Made by a program: the position numbers and the translations under genes | Assembly (NCBI RefSeq): GCF_026210795.1 | Contig: NC_089432.1 | Location: 4,712,001 to 4,776,000, forward strand | DNA from: Rhizophagus irregularis | Taxonomy: Eukaryota; Glomeromycota; Glomeromycetes; Glomerales; Glomeraceae | Length of the DNA: 64,000 bases | Direction of reading: 5' to 3' | The notes under the pieces: model-generated | Seen by the model: the letters and a program-made list of their open reading frames with translations, nothing else | What the model was told of the DNA's origin: nothing | Database searches by the model: none | Shown: piece by piece, positions 44,617-58,300 of the stretch | How the letters are laid out: each line of letters opens with the position of its first letter | How positions within the stretch are numbered: position 1 is the first letter of the stretch

Positions 44617-45205
44617 TTACTTTTTGGTAATTTTTTTGATCCTAGCCCTCTTACTATCAGGAGAACTATCTACACTAACTCTGTCTTTTAACAACCCTAC
44701 AATGATGCCAATTACCCTTTTCACATTACTACGAAGTAATTCAGGACTATCTTTGATGGCGGATTTCGTGAGGTTAATCTGGTACTCACTACCGCTTGTA
44801 CAGTAAATACCATCCGGAGTGTATATAATAAAGTGCCACTCCGTCCCCGTGGTCACAATGCCATAGAGATAATCAAAATAATCTTCATTGAACACTTGGT
44901 CTGCGCTTCGTTTCTTATTTGTCTGGAACGTGCTCTCAAGTTGCGCCAGATTCTGAGAATAAAATGTGTTAACATTGAATCTTCTATCAATTTATAAAAT
45001 TGTATGGTAGACTTGACATTGCGCGGTTTCCCCTCGGTGATACAAATGAGGTCTTCTAGACTTTTGATTGCGTAGTCTACTCGGCCTGTTGCACGCTATG
45101 TAAATATCTTGAGAGGTAGTTGCTGGTCCCCTTTCATACCATATTGTTTAAGTTTTTCTTCTGTTAACTCAAGGAAGTCAAGACCAGCTATTTTCTCTCT
45201 GCGTA
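44617..45205 (-). pseudogene. decayed Crinkler-like gene (SAM-like + PD-(D/E)XK-like)
   Basis: Reading the minus strand from 45205: IAGLDFLELTEEKLKQYGMK looks like the end of a SAM-type helical domain. After GDQQLPLKIFT comes a TAG. Then GRVDYAIKSLEDLICITEGK resembles the core of a PD-(D/E)XK nuclease, with the E.K pair in ITEGK. A frame change near 44990 leads to NVNTFYSQNLAQLESTFQT, and the C-terminal part YGIVTTGTEWHFIIYTPDGI continues to ARIKKITKK and a stop at 44617. This order is known from Crinkler-type and related proteins abundant in Glomeromycotina. The TAG and the shift make it a pseudogene, and the N-terminus is absent. The family name is from memory of this architecture, the decay from the sequence. 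Confidence 0.6.
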
Positions 45206-46335
45206 GGTATTAAATTACTCGAATCAAATTAAGAAATTTAGGATTTTTTACTGGGAAGAATGTCCCAAATATCCCAATTCACGGTAATTAAAGAATTACT
45301 ATACAGGTTTACCCAATGAGATATACACAAATGAGATTATAGAATTAAAAAAAAAGTAGGATCTCATGATGTGAAAGATATTTCCAATTAATTTGTTCGA
45401 AACTAGGAACAAACAAGGTTTTAAATATCGTAAACATAAGAATGTGAAATTTTATGAAATTTTCGCGTACTATCACATAATAATTCAACTTTTGCACCAT
45501 AAAGCTTATTTGTACGTTCGGACGTACGTCCTTATATTTGAATTTTGAGTACGTACGTTTAAAATCTAATACTAAAATTTGAAATATTTTCGTACTACTT
45601 TAAATTTCGTAACAACTTTGAACTTTCGTACCACATCACCCTCAACTTTTAGTTATGCAGAAGTTATTTCTTCCGTGAGGAATTATTTTTGAAGACTTTA
45701 TAAAAGCAGGAGAGGAAGCCGAAGCAAAGTTCCTAGAGTGTTAGGATTATTTAAGGGATAACAAAATTAATGAAGAATGAAGAAAATATATTATCCTCCA
45801 ATCTAGCGCAACTCCAAGAAAGGAAAGAGAAAATATTCATAGCATATTATTCATTCTCGCAAATTCGATAATTCGATCAATGTAAAATTATTAGTACGGA
45901 AAATCAGTTTATTTTTAAAGATCCGCTGAGTACGGAAAATTGAAATTCTTTTTTTTTAGCGTCCGGACTCCGGACTAATTTGTATTATCACTCCCTTCTG
46001 TACATGAATTTTTTATTTTTGATTTCGTTATTATGGAACTTATAAAGTTAAAAACGTTGTACAGTACTGATAAATCTAACCAACTTTGCAATAGCTTCTC
46101 TTGGTATATGATCTGACCTAGAATATTAAGAAAACAAATATAGGGTTTGTCTTTTCGTATACTCAACAACATTATAACAAAGAATTCATGGTTTCTCGAA
46201 TTGAAACATAGTTAAAAGCCAAGATTTTAATATTTATATATAATTGTAAAAAAACTAATTTTTTGTGATATGGTCTAAAACTACTACTATACTACTATAA
46301 ATTTTTTTTTAAAAAAAAGTAATAAATAAGGATTT
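45206..46335. other. spacer
   Basis: Non-coding as far as can be seen. 45515-45560 carries several GTACG/CGTAC palindromes (TACGTTCGGACGTACGTCC), a local hairpin potential without known role. Confidence 0.4.
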
Positions 46336-49300
46336 CTACATGTTGTCAATAAATTCATCAGGCTTTCTTCTGCCAGGTTTTGCCTGTTTAGCCGGTTTAG
46401 CCTGCTTAGCCTTGGCCTGTTTGGCCTGCTGTTTGGTCCTCGTTTTCTAAAATTTGAAGTATATTCATTAATTGAAACTAAAAAAAAAGTTATATAATTA
46501 TTAAATTTTCTTACCTTAATAATGAATGTATAAGCTTCATATGTATTAGCCACTAACAAATTTTTCGGAAATAATTTGTTAATAAGTTCTTCTGGAATTG
46601 TAGACGGCCAAAAATTTAATGTATTATTATCTCGTAAATAATGATATAACGGTTCCTTTTCTTTTTGATTTTCTAAAGTTAAATATCGTAACATGAATCG
46701 TTTTAAAGCTAAAGCGAACGCTTCTGCTGGTATGGCTTTTTTCATTGTAGTTTGCTGTTCAAAATCTACGGAATTCGTTATTGCCATCTTCATATCTGCT
46801 GAAAGTTCTTCCTTATATTTTTCATGAATATATTTAATTTTAACATCGGCAACTTGTTCTTCGACGAGTTCGTATAAAGAAACTAAATGTTTAAGTCGTA
46901 AATCCACTTTTAACATTTTAGAAAATCTTTCATGTTCATTTAATGATGATAATTTCATCCACTGTGAAACATAATTTTTAATTGATTTTTCTCCATCTCC
47001 AACTGCAGTACGTTTGACGAAACATAAAAGAATCTCCAATGATGATAAAATTTCTGACGCGTTATCTAGAGCTGGTTCCAATGCAGGTTGCAATCCAGAA
47101 TTTTTAGAAAAACCTAATAAATCCACCTTTTCAATTGGAATTGGTTCCTGATTTATTAAATCCTTAATATCACTTAGAATTCTCATATGTCCTTGGAATA
47201 ACTCCAAATGATATGGGAAAACTTCTAGATATAATTGTGAACCTGGTTGAGTTTCTATATAAACTTTTTCAAATACTAAAATACTTGCCAATTCCATCTC
47301 AATTTTTGTCAAATCATAAACAATATCTTCTCCTCTAGCAATTGCTAAATTTCTTTGACTATATGCAAGAATTCTATCATTCCACTTAAAATTTATGATA
47401 TTAACGGAACGAACTTGATCAAGATACATCGATTGAAGGCAATATCCATTGGGTGTTTCCGGTTTTGTTTTTGATATTGACGATCCAAAACCAAATGAAG
47501 GTTCATCTAAAAATTTGAGAGATTTACAAGTTCCAGGTGGAATTTCAATGACTTCTTGTAAGAATTTATTTTGTATATTAACTAAATGGTATAAAATTGC
47601 GCATAAGTAAATTCCTGAATCTTTTTGTTCCACTAAACCAAGAACAACTGGTGAATCATCTTTAATGGTTGGCTTATTATCGGGAAGTTGATACCGATCT
47701 ACGAGAGATATTACTGTATTCCAACCAAGTTTAAAGTCGTCAAAAGCTGTTTTCAAGCTATTGAAAATTTCTTTATTACCACCACTATTTAATTCTATAA
47801 ATTTCCTGAAAGTCATTTCTCCTGCAGTTTGTCTTGCTAACTGATATCCAAGTTTGGAATGCAAAATTTGAACAAACTTTACTATAGGTAAAAGATGTTC
47901 GAGTAATTCTAATTCTTGAGTATATTTCAAAAATACTGAGAGGAATGGATAATCGTTATTTCTTGTCGTATCGCTCATATAATAAGCGCGGAAACTGTTG
48001 AAACTAATCATTCCAATCGTTCTCCACAAGTTTGGTAAATTTTCACTTCGATATCGTTGATCCATAACTAAAGTTTGATTGATTTCACTTTCAATTAAGT
48101 TACCTTTTTGATTTTTGTTTCGAGATTCGCTTAATTTTTCACGATAATTAGTTGCCGTTTCATTTATATTTTTAATTTGCGGTGTGATATAATCATTGAA
48201 TTCTGTTTCCCACTTTTCACGCTCGGCAGATGTTGTTACTCGTTGATTCGATAATGGTTTTTCCATCATCGAAGAAATTAATGAATGGAACATTAACGCC
48301 AAATTCTGATTAGAATTAAAAATTGACTATTAGTTTATAATCTACTTTAATAAGATAAAAAATATATATATAATATAAATATAAAATATACCTCATCTGA
48401 GCAATTAAGAAGGGTTTTCAGCATTTCCCAATCATTTCGAATATGGTCCATACAATAATTTTCAGAATCTGTGGCAGTTTGATCATTTTTTTGAAGGAAG
48501 GCAAGGGCAGTTTGAGGTGCAGAGGCTCCAATAAGAGCATGAACAATTAAATGTAAAACACGATATGATGTAGGCGTCATATATCTGACAGAGTGATACA
48601 AATTTTGATTAGCTAGTTCTCCAATGTATCCTGTTTGATCGTTTGCTGATTGAGCAATTGGTTTATTATCGAGTATAGTGTTTCCTTCTGCTGGTTTATG
48701 ACCCACTCCGCTGATAGTATTTCCACACTCCGGACATTTACTAGTAATAACAGTTCCACCACAATTTGCGATGAAATATTTATATCCGCACTTACAAACA
48801 TATCTTGTAAGTTTGTTTGTATTTGTTTTTCCAGCAACGGCGTTTAACACCGTTGATTTTACGTCAGACATGCATGATAAAATAAACGAGTTCTGACAAT
48901 CTAGTAATTTGTGTAAATACATTGCTAATTGAGATGAATTCGGTTCAACCGATGCGTGAAATATGATGATATGAGCAATAACGGATTTTATAAGCAATTC
49001 AGTATTATTAATTTCCGGGCTATCAATTTTAAGGAGAGGTTGTTTATTCGACAAGATATTTGTTGCAATTGGTTTAAGTAAATCTGGAAGATTTATTCCA
49101 TCGAGTTCTTGTGTCAAGAATTTTTCTGATCGCTCTTCTGAATGTTGCCATTCTCTTGAAGCTCTCAAAGCATGAAGACGTACAAAGAAAAGCCCCGTTA
49201 AAGATAATTTTGCCGTTAAAGTCATATTTTGATTCATGTTTTGGACAAATTTTTGAAAAGGTGCCTTATTTCCTACACTATAGAAATCCATAATACTATT

Positions 49301-52300
49301 TTCAGCTACATTATATTCAGGTAAATAACAATATGGATTAAATGACAATCGATTTTCTTTAATCTCATCCCAATTGAAAGATCCAAGCCACGGTAAAAGA
49401 TGTTTCTGAGCGTCACAAAATCTTCTAATATCATCCATTGAAAAATCTCTTCGACATAAATCTCTTAAAAAGTAAATTTTGAAAGAATCAATCAAAGGAT
49501 GAACGAATGTCAAAATATTGTTAATTTGACCAATTAATTCATTAGTAACAAAATCGTTATCAAGATCGTTATCAAAATCGTCTTCCTCCATTTGGTCAGG
49601 ATCATTATTATCTTTCCTAATAAAACTGTCCCAGAATCGACGAACGAATTCTTTAAGTAAAGCAATAGAAGTTATTTTTTGTAATGATGGTATTCCTTTT
49701 TTATATAAAGCTTCAAGAGCCGGTCCAATATAAGCCCCTAAACTTTCTAATTCTTCATTCATGAAGAAGGTCTGTTCAATGGTATCACAACACAAAGTAG
49801 CCATATTTGTATCTAAATCTCCTAAACATTTATTGATAATATTTAATCGAGGAGATTGTATTAAAGCTTCTTCGAAATCTGTAATTACTAAAAAGAACAT
49901 ATCTCTGTCTTCTTTAAGAAAGATTCTTTCGATGATTGCACCCATTAATGGAAAAGGTTCTTTCGAGAATAATTTCTCATATAAACTTAGTCGGACTTCT
50001 GATTCTATTGGAATCAATGCAAGGCATCTCATGATGAATGATCTTCTTGGAATTATATTCTTCTCATTTTGTTCTAATTTATCTAGCTTATTAAGTACGG
50101 TGCTGACAAATTTCTCTGAGAGAACTCCTTGTTCATCCGAACTTAACACAAGTTGAACAATTTCTCTAATACTATCTAAAGGAATGGATTTTGTCGCAAC
50201 TAAATCGTTTACAATACGTAACAATTGAAGATCTGGTAAATTCTTTGCTCGCGTCACCTTACTAACAAGAGATAATATTTTTGTGACGTCATGTTGCCAT
50301 TTATCAATCGAATGAGAATTTCCTGCGCCTTCGAAATTTCCACGAATTTGCTCCAACATCAATTTTATCAATTCTTTGACAAGATGGTTTTCAAAATTTC
50401 CTCCAGCAGTAACATTTCCTTGAATTTCGATATTTTCAATTATCATTGGAGACATTTGAGCCAATTGTAATTGAGCTAAAACTTCGTTGCCATTTTCCCA
50501 CCAATATGCATGAAGCAAAATTGGTTTGCGTGTTTTATCACCGATGAGTAACTTCAAGATTGACGCTAACATTTTTTTATTCTTTGTTTCACCATCTTTT
50601 GACGCAATAATAGTAACAAAGTCATTGAAATATAGTTCAGAAGCCCATTCCCATTCGAATGGAGAATCTTTTTCTTTTAATAGCGGTATTGACGTAAGAA
50701 TATTATCTTTGAATTCTTTCAAATGATCCTCAATCACGTAATCGTATAGTTCATTGGTTTCTTCATCAATTCTCTCATTATCTTCTTGTAATTTAGCTAT
50801 TTCTTCTTCGTAAATTCTTTTAAAACTATTAATTTGGTTCATAAAATATAATGAAAAAGGGAATTCAAGATCAAGTAAACTTCCTGCCGGCATATTATAT
50901 CCATCAAGTTCTGGATTTTGCGTATTTTCAATTTTGACAATTTTCTTATCCATATAAACCTGTTCCCAAAACTTAAGTAATTTCACATAGTTTCCTTTTG
51001 ATCTTGCTCGTTCATTAATATAGAAAAATGTTTTTGTTGCTGATAATCTTTCCAAAGCACATAAAATTTGAGCTATCGGCTTCTTAAACAGTGTTCTAAT
51101 GTGAGTTTGTAGTGCTGCAGAAAATGAAGGGTATGGGTATAAATTTTGTTTATTTGATGCGACTTTATATTGCCAATCATTTGTAGGTTGTTGTTTGATC
51201 CATTCAAGAATTCTTACTTTCAAACATTTAATAAAGTCTTGGCACTTTAGGATTTTTTCGTTTATTGTTCTAAAGAAAAAAGGTTAACAAAAAAATTTTT
51301 TAAAAAAATTATACATTTATGAAGGACAAAAAATCATTACTTTACGCGTTACTTACTTTATATGATTGATTGACTTATCGTTCGATGGATATTTCATACA
51401 TGATAGACACCATAATAGTTCTTGTTGTAAAATTTTTTCAAATGGATAAGTAGAATCAACAATACGAGATAAAGACCCATCCAAGAGACCTGATGTAGGA
51501 ACGTTACTTCCTGATAATGTTTCAATAGTTATTTGTTTCCAGCCGCACATGAAATTAAAAGACGAAAAGGTGGATTCCTGCTCTCGATGAATATGAAGAA
51601 TGATACACGCATGCTTCATAGGTACAATATGCTCCATTTGATCTTTCTTTGCTATAAAGTCTTTTCGGAATTGTTCGATGATTAATTTAGCTAGTTTAAT
51701 ACAACCAGTACTAACAGTAGTTATATCGCATTGGAGGATTAGCATTTGATCATTTGATTCTTCAGACCAAAAGTGTTTTACCTACAATACAGAGTTGTAT
51801 AAGTAACAAGAAAACATGCATTAACTTAATAAATCACCGCTTTTGACTTACCCGATTCGAAAGTTGAGCTTCAGTCTTAAAAATCGACAATTTATCTACT
51901 TGACAACTAAATTTTCGTAAACAAAACATAACATCCGTATTGATATTGGAGAAGGTGTTTATAATTAATAAATGCCCATTAGGAACCGATGATGTTCCTT
52001 GATTATCAAAGTAATCATAAAGACTATCATGATGCTGTTGATTGAAATAAACATGCTTCCATTTTTCAAATTCATCTCGCTCTAAAGCTGATAACTCGGC
52101 TCTCACAACACCATCAGAAGTCGCCGTTGCAATCAAACATTCTTTGCATTTTTCTAATATTTCTTCTTCATCTGCTTCGGGATTATTCTTCATAATGTCG
52201 ATAATTAAACTTTGTAAGGTTTCATTTTTATCAAATCCAATGAATAGATCTTTCTGGGTAAACTTATTACGTGATTGAGTTGCTTGATTATTGTCGATCA

Positions 52301-55300
52301 AAGTTGAGAATTTTCTTGCCCAATCATTTAAATTTTCATAAAATAACTTTTGGTTATTGTCAAGTATGTCATTAATCGACATTTTTTGTTTTTCAAATCG
52401 ATTAAGAAGTGGAGGATCAGCCAAAGCCAATTTATTCTCATCCATAACAAGAATACATTTAAAATTCGGCGAAACATAACTAAAAATTTATTATTATTTA
52501 AAAATTTTTGTAATAATAAAATATGAATGATAAATTTCAACAAATTCACTTACAGCATAGGATTGGCATACGCTCCAAGTGCAACTCTCGTAAAGTATTT
52601 GACATTATCTTTACTTCCTACCACAATATAATTTTGATTCCATAAATCGTAAAGACTCCCTATTGAAATAGGAAAAAAAAATTTTTTTATTTACTTGATT
52701 ATTTATAACTATGATAGTAAATGAAATAATTACCATAAATTATTTCTAAATCTGTTAAAATCAATGGTCTGCCTGCTTCAACGCACATCTAAAATGACAG
52801 AATGATTTTTAATATAAATAAGCATATTAAACTAGAAAAAAAAATCTCTTTGAGTTGAAAATTAAATTATTAACCATAATTTTTCTCAAAACACTATAAT
52901 AATAATCCTCTTGATCATCAGGAAATTGTGATCCTAGAATTACAACAGGATCTCTCTTTCTTAGCTGATAAGTCAGCAAATTTACAATTGAATCACTTTT
53001 ACCAATAACCATTAAATGTCGTGCATCAGGATCTTTTAAGTTTGTATCAATTAATTGTTCGACTGGAGCTTGTTTATATGTCCATGGGTTATGGTTATTA
53101 TACATTTTTAGAACATTTCCAAAATATTGATCGCATAATTTGACATGATTATCTGTTCCTCCAAAATTACGGGCTAATGCCATTTGAATATTCTCTGGAG
53201 TCATTTCGTTTAATGAAAGACGTTTAACCAATGCATAATAATCACGAAGACCATGGAAGTTAGACGAAGATTGGCCATGTTTTTCAAAATTTGAATATGC
53301 CTTAGCTAAAGGACTTAAGGCGCCTCTCTGACCAGATGCAATAGCTCTTTTATTTAATAAACGTTCAGCAGTATCAACTAAATCATTCAAATTAAATTGT
53401 GGTCTGTAGAGAGGATATTAAAAAATTGTAAATAAGACAAAATTGTGAAATTATATAAATGTATGTTATTTAATTTTTTGAAAAAAAAATCGTACCTTTG
53501 AACAAGTAATGCACGACTACTTTTACTGTTGTCTAAGCGCCAGTTAGATATCCCTATCACTGAAACAGTTGGCTCTGTAGCTGGATAGCTTGGTTCAAGT
53601 AAAGAGTGAAGTACTTTTAATGGATTGAAAGGACTTGTTTCAGCCAAACCAACTATAAAAAGAATAATAAATGATGTGAACAACTTAATAATGTAAAAGG
53701 ACCATAAGAAAAAATAAAATTACCTTCATCAAGTAAAACAACACTAGCAACAGGAAATTGTTTGGAAGTTGTCTCCTGAAATTTATTTGCCTTCTCAAAA
53801 ACTTTTATAATACCTTCAGAAGTTGAAGATGAAGAGCCTTGATGTGGAATTAAGTAAACTTGTGCTAAGTTTCTAAAGTACTTATCACTTGAATCTGGAC
53901 CACGTAAATTTGAGCTTATAAGACGAACTGCTAAAGATTTTGAAGAACCCGGCGCTCCTATAAGGAACAGAGGGATTTTTGTCAAAATGCATACGATCAT
54001 GACTAAAACATTTTCTAATAAAGCTTCGTTATATGCTGTATTAGGTGGACATTGCATCCTATTAATATAATCTTCCTGTTCTTCACGAATAATTTTAGCA
54101 AACATATTTTCTCCTACATAAGTATTATGTTTGTGTAATATTTGTTCCATTTCATGACGATATTGTTTACGTAAATCTTGTTCATACAACCGAGAATGAT
54201 AACAAAGACTAAGTGCCAGAACATAAGATCTGATCCTTACTGTTAGTTTACCAGGTGGTGGATATGTATGTCCTTCCCTCCAAAACGGACGATTTTGAAG
54301 AGAATTATGAAAGAATTTCACTAAACTTATAGCTCGTTTAACATCACGTAAGCTCACACTATATCGTTCCTCAACCTTACGAATGAATTCTTGAGAAGCA
54401 AATAGAAGTTCTGTAAATTCAGGATGGAATAAAGTTTTTGATTCTTTTCCAACCATAATTTGAATATATCTGTGTTCATCTTTTGATTTCAGAATACCGT
54501 AGTCCCAAACATAATCTAAAATTTGATCAGGAAGTGGTTTGACTTGATAAACAAGTTTACTTTGTTCGAAGTTTTTAACTCTATTTGTCAAACCGGCTTG
54601 GCTTTGAGCTTTCGTACGAAGACGGTATGGATTGCAAGCAGCGAATAAACGGATATTTGGGTGTATTGGTTTCCCATTAAGCATTCGATGGGATATTAAA
54701 TCAGCGAGTAAACCTATATAATTGCAAGTATTGATTTCATCAAAGAATAACCAAATCTCGCCTTTTTCTGCTTTTTCTAAAGAATCATTCATGAACCTCA
54801 TAATAGTTTTTTCATCGATTCCGGCGTGAAGGTTAAGTGGCCGGAATTGAACTTCAACCATCAAGGCCAGATAAGCGATCAAACTTGTCTATAAAAGAAA
54901 CGAGAATTTAATAAATATTTTTTTTTTTGGAAAAAAAAACATCGATAATGAAATAACATATTAAATCACCTTGCCACATCCTGCTTCACCACAAACTATC
55001 ACTGGAATATTCGCACGTGCTCTTAAAAGAATTAAGGCCATCTTTATTAAGTTATCACCAGATAAAGCATATTCGGGAAGATCTAATTTTTCTGTTGAAC
55101 TTCGTGCCAAACACTCTAATTTTAAGAAAAGATCTTCTGGAGTCATCGAATTGTAATCATCTAACACCCATTTCGTTCGATCTTCAATTACTTGACTTTT
55201 TAATAAAATCTCTACATTTTCATCAACTTTATTTCTGTCACGATATAAAGCTGATATTGAATCGGGAGTTTGAGAATTGAAAAATACTATAAGATGATTT

Positions 55301-58300
55301 GAGTCGTCCCATTGAACTATTGTACCAAGACGAGCGTTTTCATCATCAGCATCTATAGCGTTTGTAGATTCTAACTGTGCCTCTTTTGTTTTAATAGATC
55401 TGGTTGCAAAATCTTTTGAAACATATATTAAGGTTCCTAATATAAGTTTCCTAATGTTAGTTTCTTCTACCATTAATTTGAGATTATCTACAGTAAAAAA
55501 TTGACTTGAAGAAAATCGAACTAATTGATCTGAGAGTACATTAATAAATATTTCAAAAAATCTAAAAGAAGAAATATCTTTGCTGCCTTTATTAAAGAAA
55601 TATTTTTCAATAAGATTTTGACAGCGTTCTACTGATAGTGGATCTTTAATTGCTTTATCTGTCCGGAAGAGGATCTCTTTTGAATCTATATCATTACGAT
55701 CCAATAAATTCAAATAATGACAAGTAACCTGAATTGGACTATTAATTACTTGAGAAGCTTTCAAACTTTTAATATTCCAAGATATATGATTGAATAATAA
55801 ATATCCTGTCATAGGAAGAGAATTAAGTAGATACTGTTCTGTAGTTGAAGCTATTTCGATAAATATATGTGTAGGTGTTTCTGATGAAGGCAGACAAGCT
55901 ATATCAACATTCGTAGAAACCATACCCAAAGTTAATAATTCAAATAAAAACATGTTGACGTCTCCCGGATAGTTAGCTGATACTACATTGATGTGTAAAC
56001 TTTCTACAGGTCGGAGTTTACATTCTTTTAATTGACTTACAAGCCTGCTAAACTCCATATCATCGCATATTAAAAAGCTACGTGGAATTTTCTTTTTTTT
56101 GAAACTATCTTCTTTAATCCATTCAGTTTTGCCCTGTCCTGATAAATCAGAAGAAACACGTATGACATTCTGACACAATTCCCTATAAATTCTTCTCATG
56201 GAATCATTATTTAATCCATTAGTTGCCTTAACATCTGAAGAGAATTGATCTAAAATATGATGATGGATTCCATTCTCTCTGCAACAAATGAGTGCTAAAA
56301 GATAGCCCTCTTGTTCTTGCATTGACCTAATTTGATTAACTAAATCATATTGTAATTCAAAGTCCAATAATTCTAAATTTGCAATACAAAATAAGTGGTC
56401 TTCATAGCCATTGTCTGACGCAAAATAACTTCTTTTTATGAAGATTGTTAGTTCTTCCATCGTAGTTGAAGAAGTACATATTAGGAGTTGCCACAGTTCC
56501 GGATAATATCCATGATTAGCATATAATGACATAATAATGTTTGGGACTAGTATATTGTCAGCACAAGCAGCAATAAATAATTTCCCTCTTTTAACTACAT
56601 CCGATGCTACGCGTTTTCCAGCAGCCTTAAGTCTACGCGGTTGTTTTTGAATATTTCTGAAAATCTTCTCTAATTCATTTCCAATTTCACAAAGAATTTT
56701 AAAATAATCCTTAGATCCACGTGAGATTCCTTTAATATCCTTACGAGGTGGTAATTGAGCTTTGCTGTTCACAACTCTAATTAATGTTTTGCATTCTTCT
56801 TCGTTTTCTTCATCTAATTTTTCTGACGTGAAATAATCATAGAATGCCAAAATATGACGGGCAGGGAAGAAAGTTAAATAATAACACCGTTCTTGTGCAC
56901 GATCTACTATAGTTTGCCTATAAATTGTAAATTCATCAGTCTTTATTGCAAGCGAGAAAAATGAATGAAATGAATATAAAGATAATCATTTACCAATTTT
57001 TGAGCTCGCCCCTTAAGAATTTCAAATACTCTTTCATACTATCTATTTTATTTATTCCTATTAATTCTTTTTCAAATTTTCTGTAATCAAAATGCCCCAA
57101 CTGAATTAACAAGGACAGCACATCAATTATTTCTTGTGCTAAATCAACCTGAACAACAAAATCGTCCATAATATTTTTTGATATTTCCTCGTCTTTTTCA
57201 CTAATTACATCATTTTCGCTTATCTTAGGTTTTGCAATCAAAAGAGCCCGCCCACGTAAATCCAAGATTTCATTCATATTATAAGTCATTATCATTTCTG
57301 ATTTAGAAGTCCTAGAAGTATATTTTAATGAAACAAAACACTGGTCTTCTTTTTCATCCCGTCCAAAAGTGTAAGATCCATTTTGTACAGCATTCTTAAT
57401 TTTTTCTTTAGTAGCTTCACCACGATTTTCAATGCTCTGATACATATTTCGTAATGCCATATTGCAACTGTTACATAAGGCAATCTTTTCCCCTAAAGTA
57501 GGATTCTCGTTTATAACATCTGATAACGAATCTAAAAAGCTTTTAATAGTTTCCTTTTTATTATTATTCATAAAAGGTAATAAAAATCGCTGTACTTCAA
57601 TAAGCGATGAAACAGTACCCTCTTGAATCAATCTTTCATCCGAGTGATCATCCACACCATTAATCAAATTTTTAATATCATGCTCGGCAATCTCCTTTAA
57701 AAAGCTTATAAAATCATCTGCATTTGATAACTCTTTTATTAATTTCCAACATTCATTATTAACATTGGAAAGATTTTTACCAAGTTTAGCGAAAAAACTA
57801 TTTATTTGACTAAGTTTCATAGAATTGTTTTTTAAAGGGTCGCCTTTTAAAGAATCGCCTCTTAAAGAATCAATCGATTCTTTTAGCCAATCATCTTTAT
57901 TACTCGCTATATTAAAAAGTTGTAAAACTGTTTCTAACTCTTCGAGTCGTTCAATCCAGTGAGGAATACTTGAAATATGCTTTAGGGTTTGTATGAATTT
58001 GTGATTCTTATGTCCATCTATTAAATCAAGTTCCGCATTAATATTTGTAACATTTTCACAAAACAAAGCCATATCTGAAATTTTAAGTTTTTCCCATTCC
58101 CTAAATTGTTTACAAATAGCGTTATATCTTTCAAAAACAGCCGGTATCAATCTTTGCGCTATGTATTCCACTTTTGTGGCAGCAGTATCTTCCCGGATAC
58201 AAACTTCAAAGATATTTCGAAAAGATCGAGATTGATTATATTTGTAGCAACGCTCTGCACTCTCCAAAGTTTTTCCATGAAATGCCCAATAATCTGGCGA

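Noticed and set aside
48347-51223. Separate genes for each large minus-strand frame between 46 and 63 kb
   Set aside because: Splice donors and acceptors with matching phase join all of them into one RNF213-like protein, and domain order agrees with that family.
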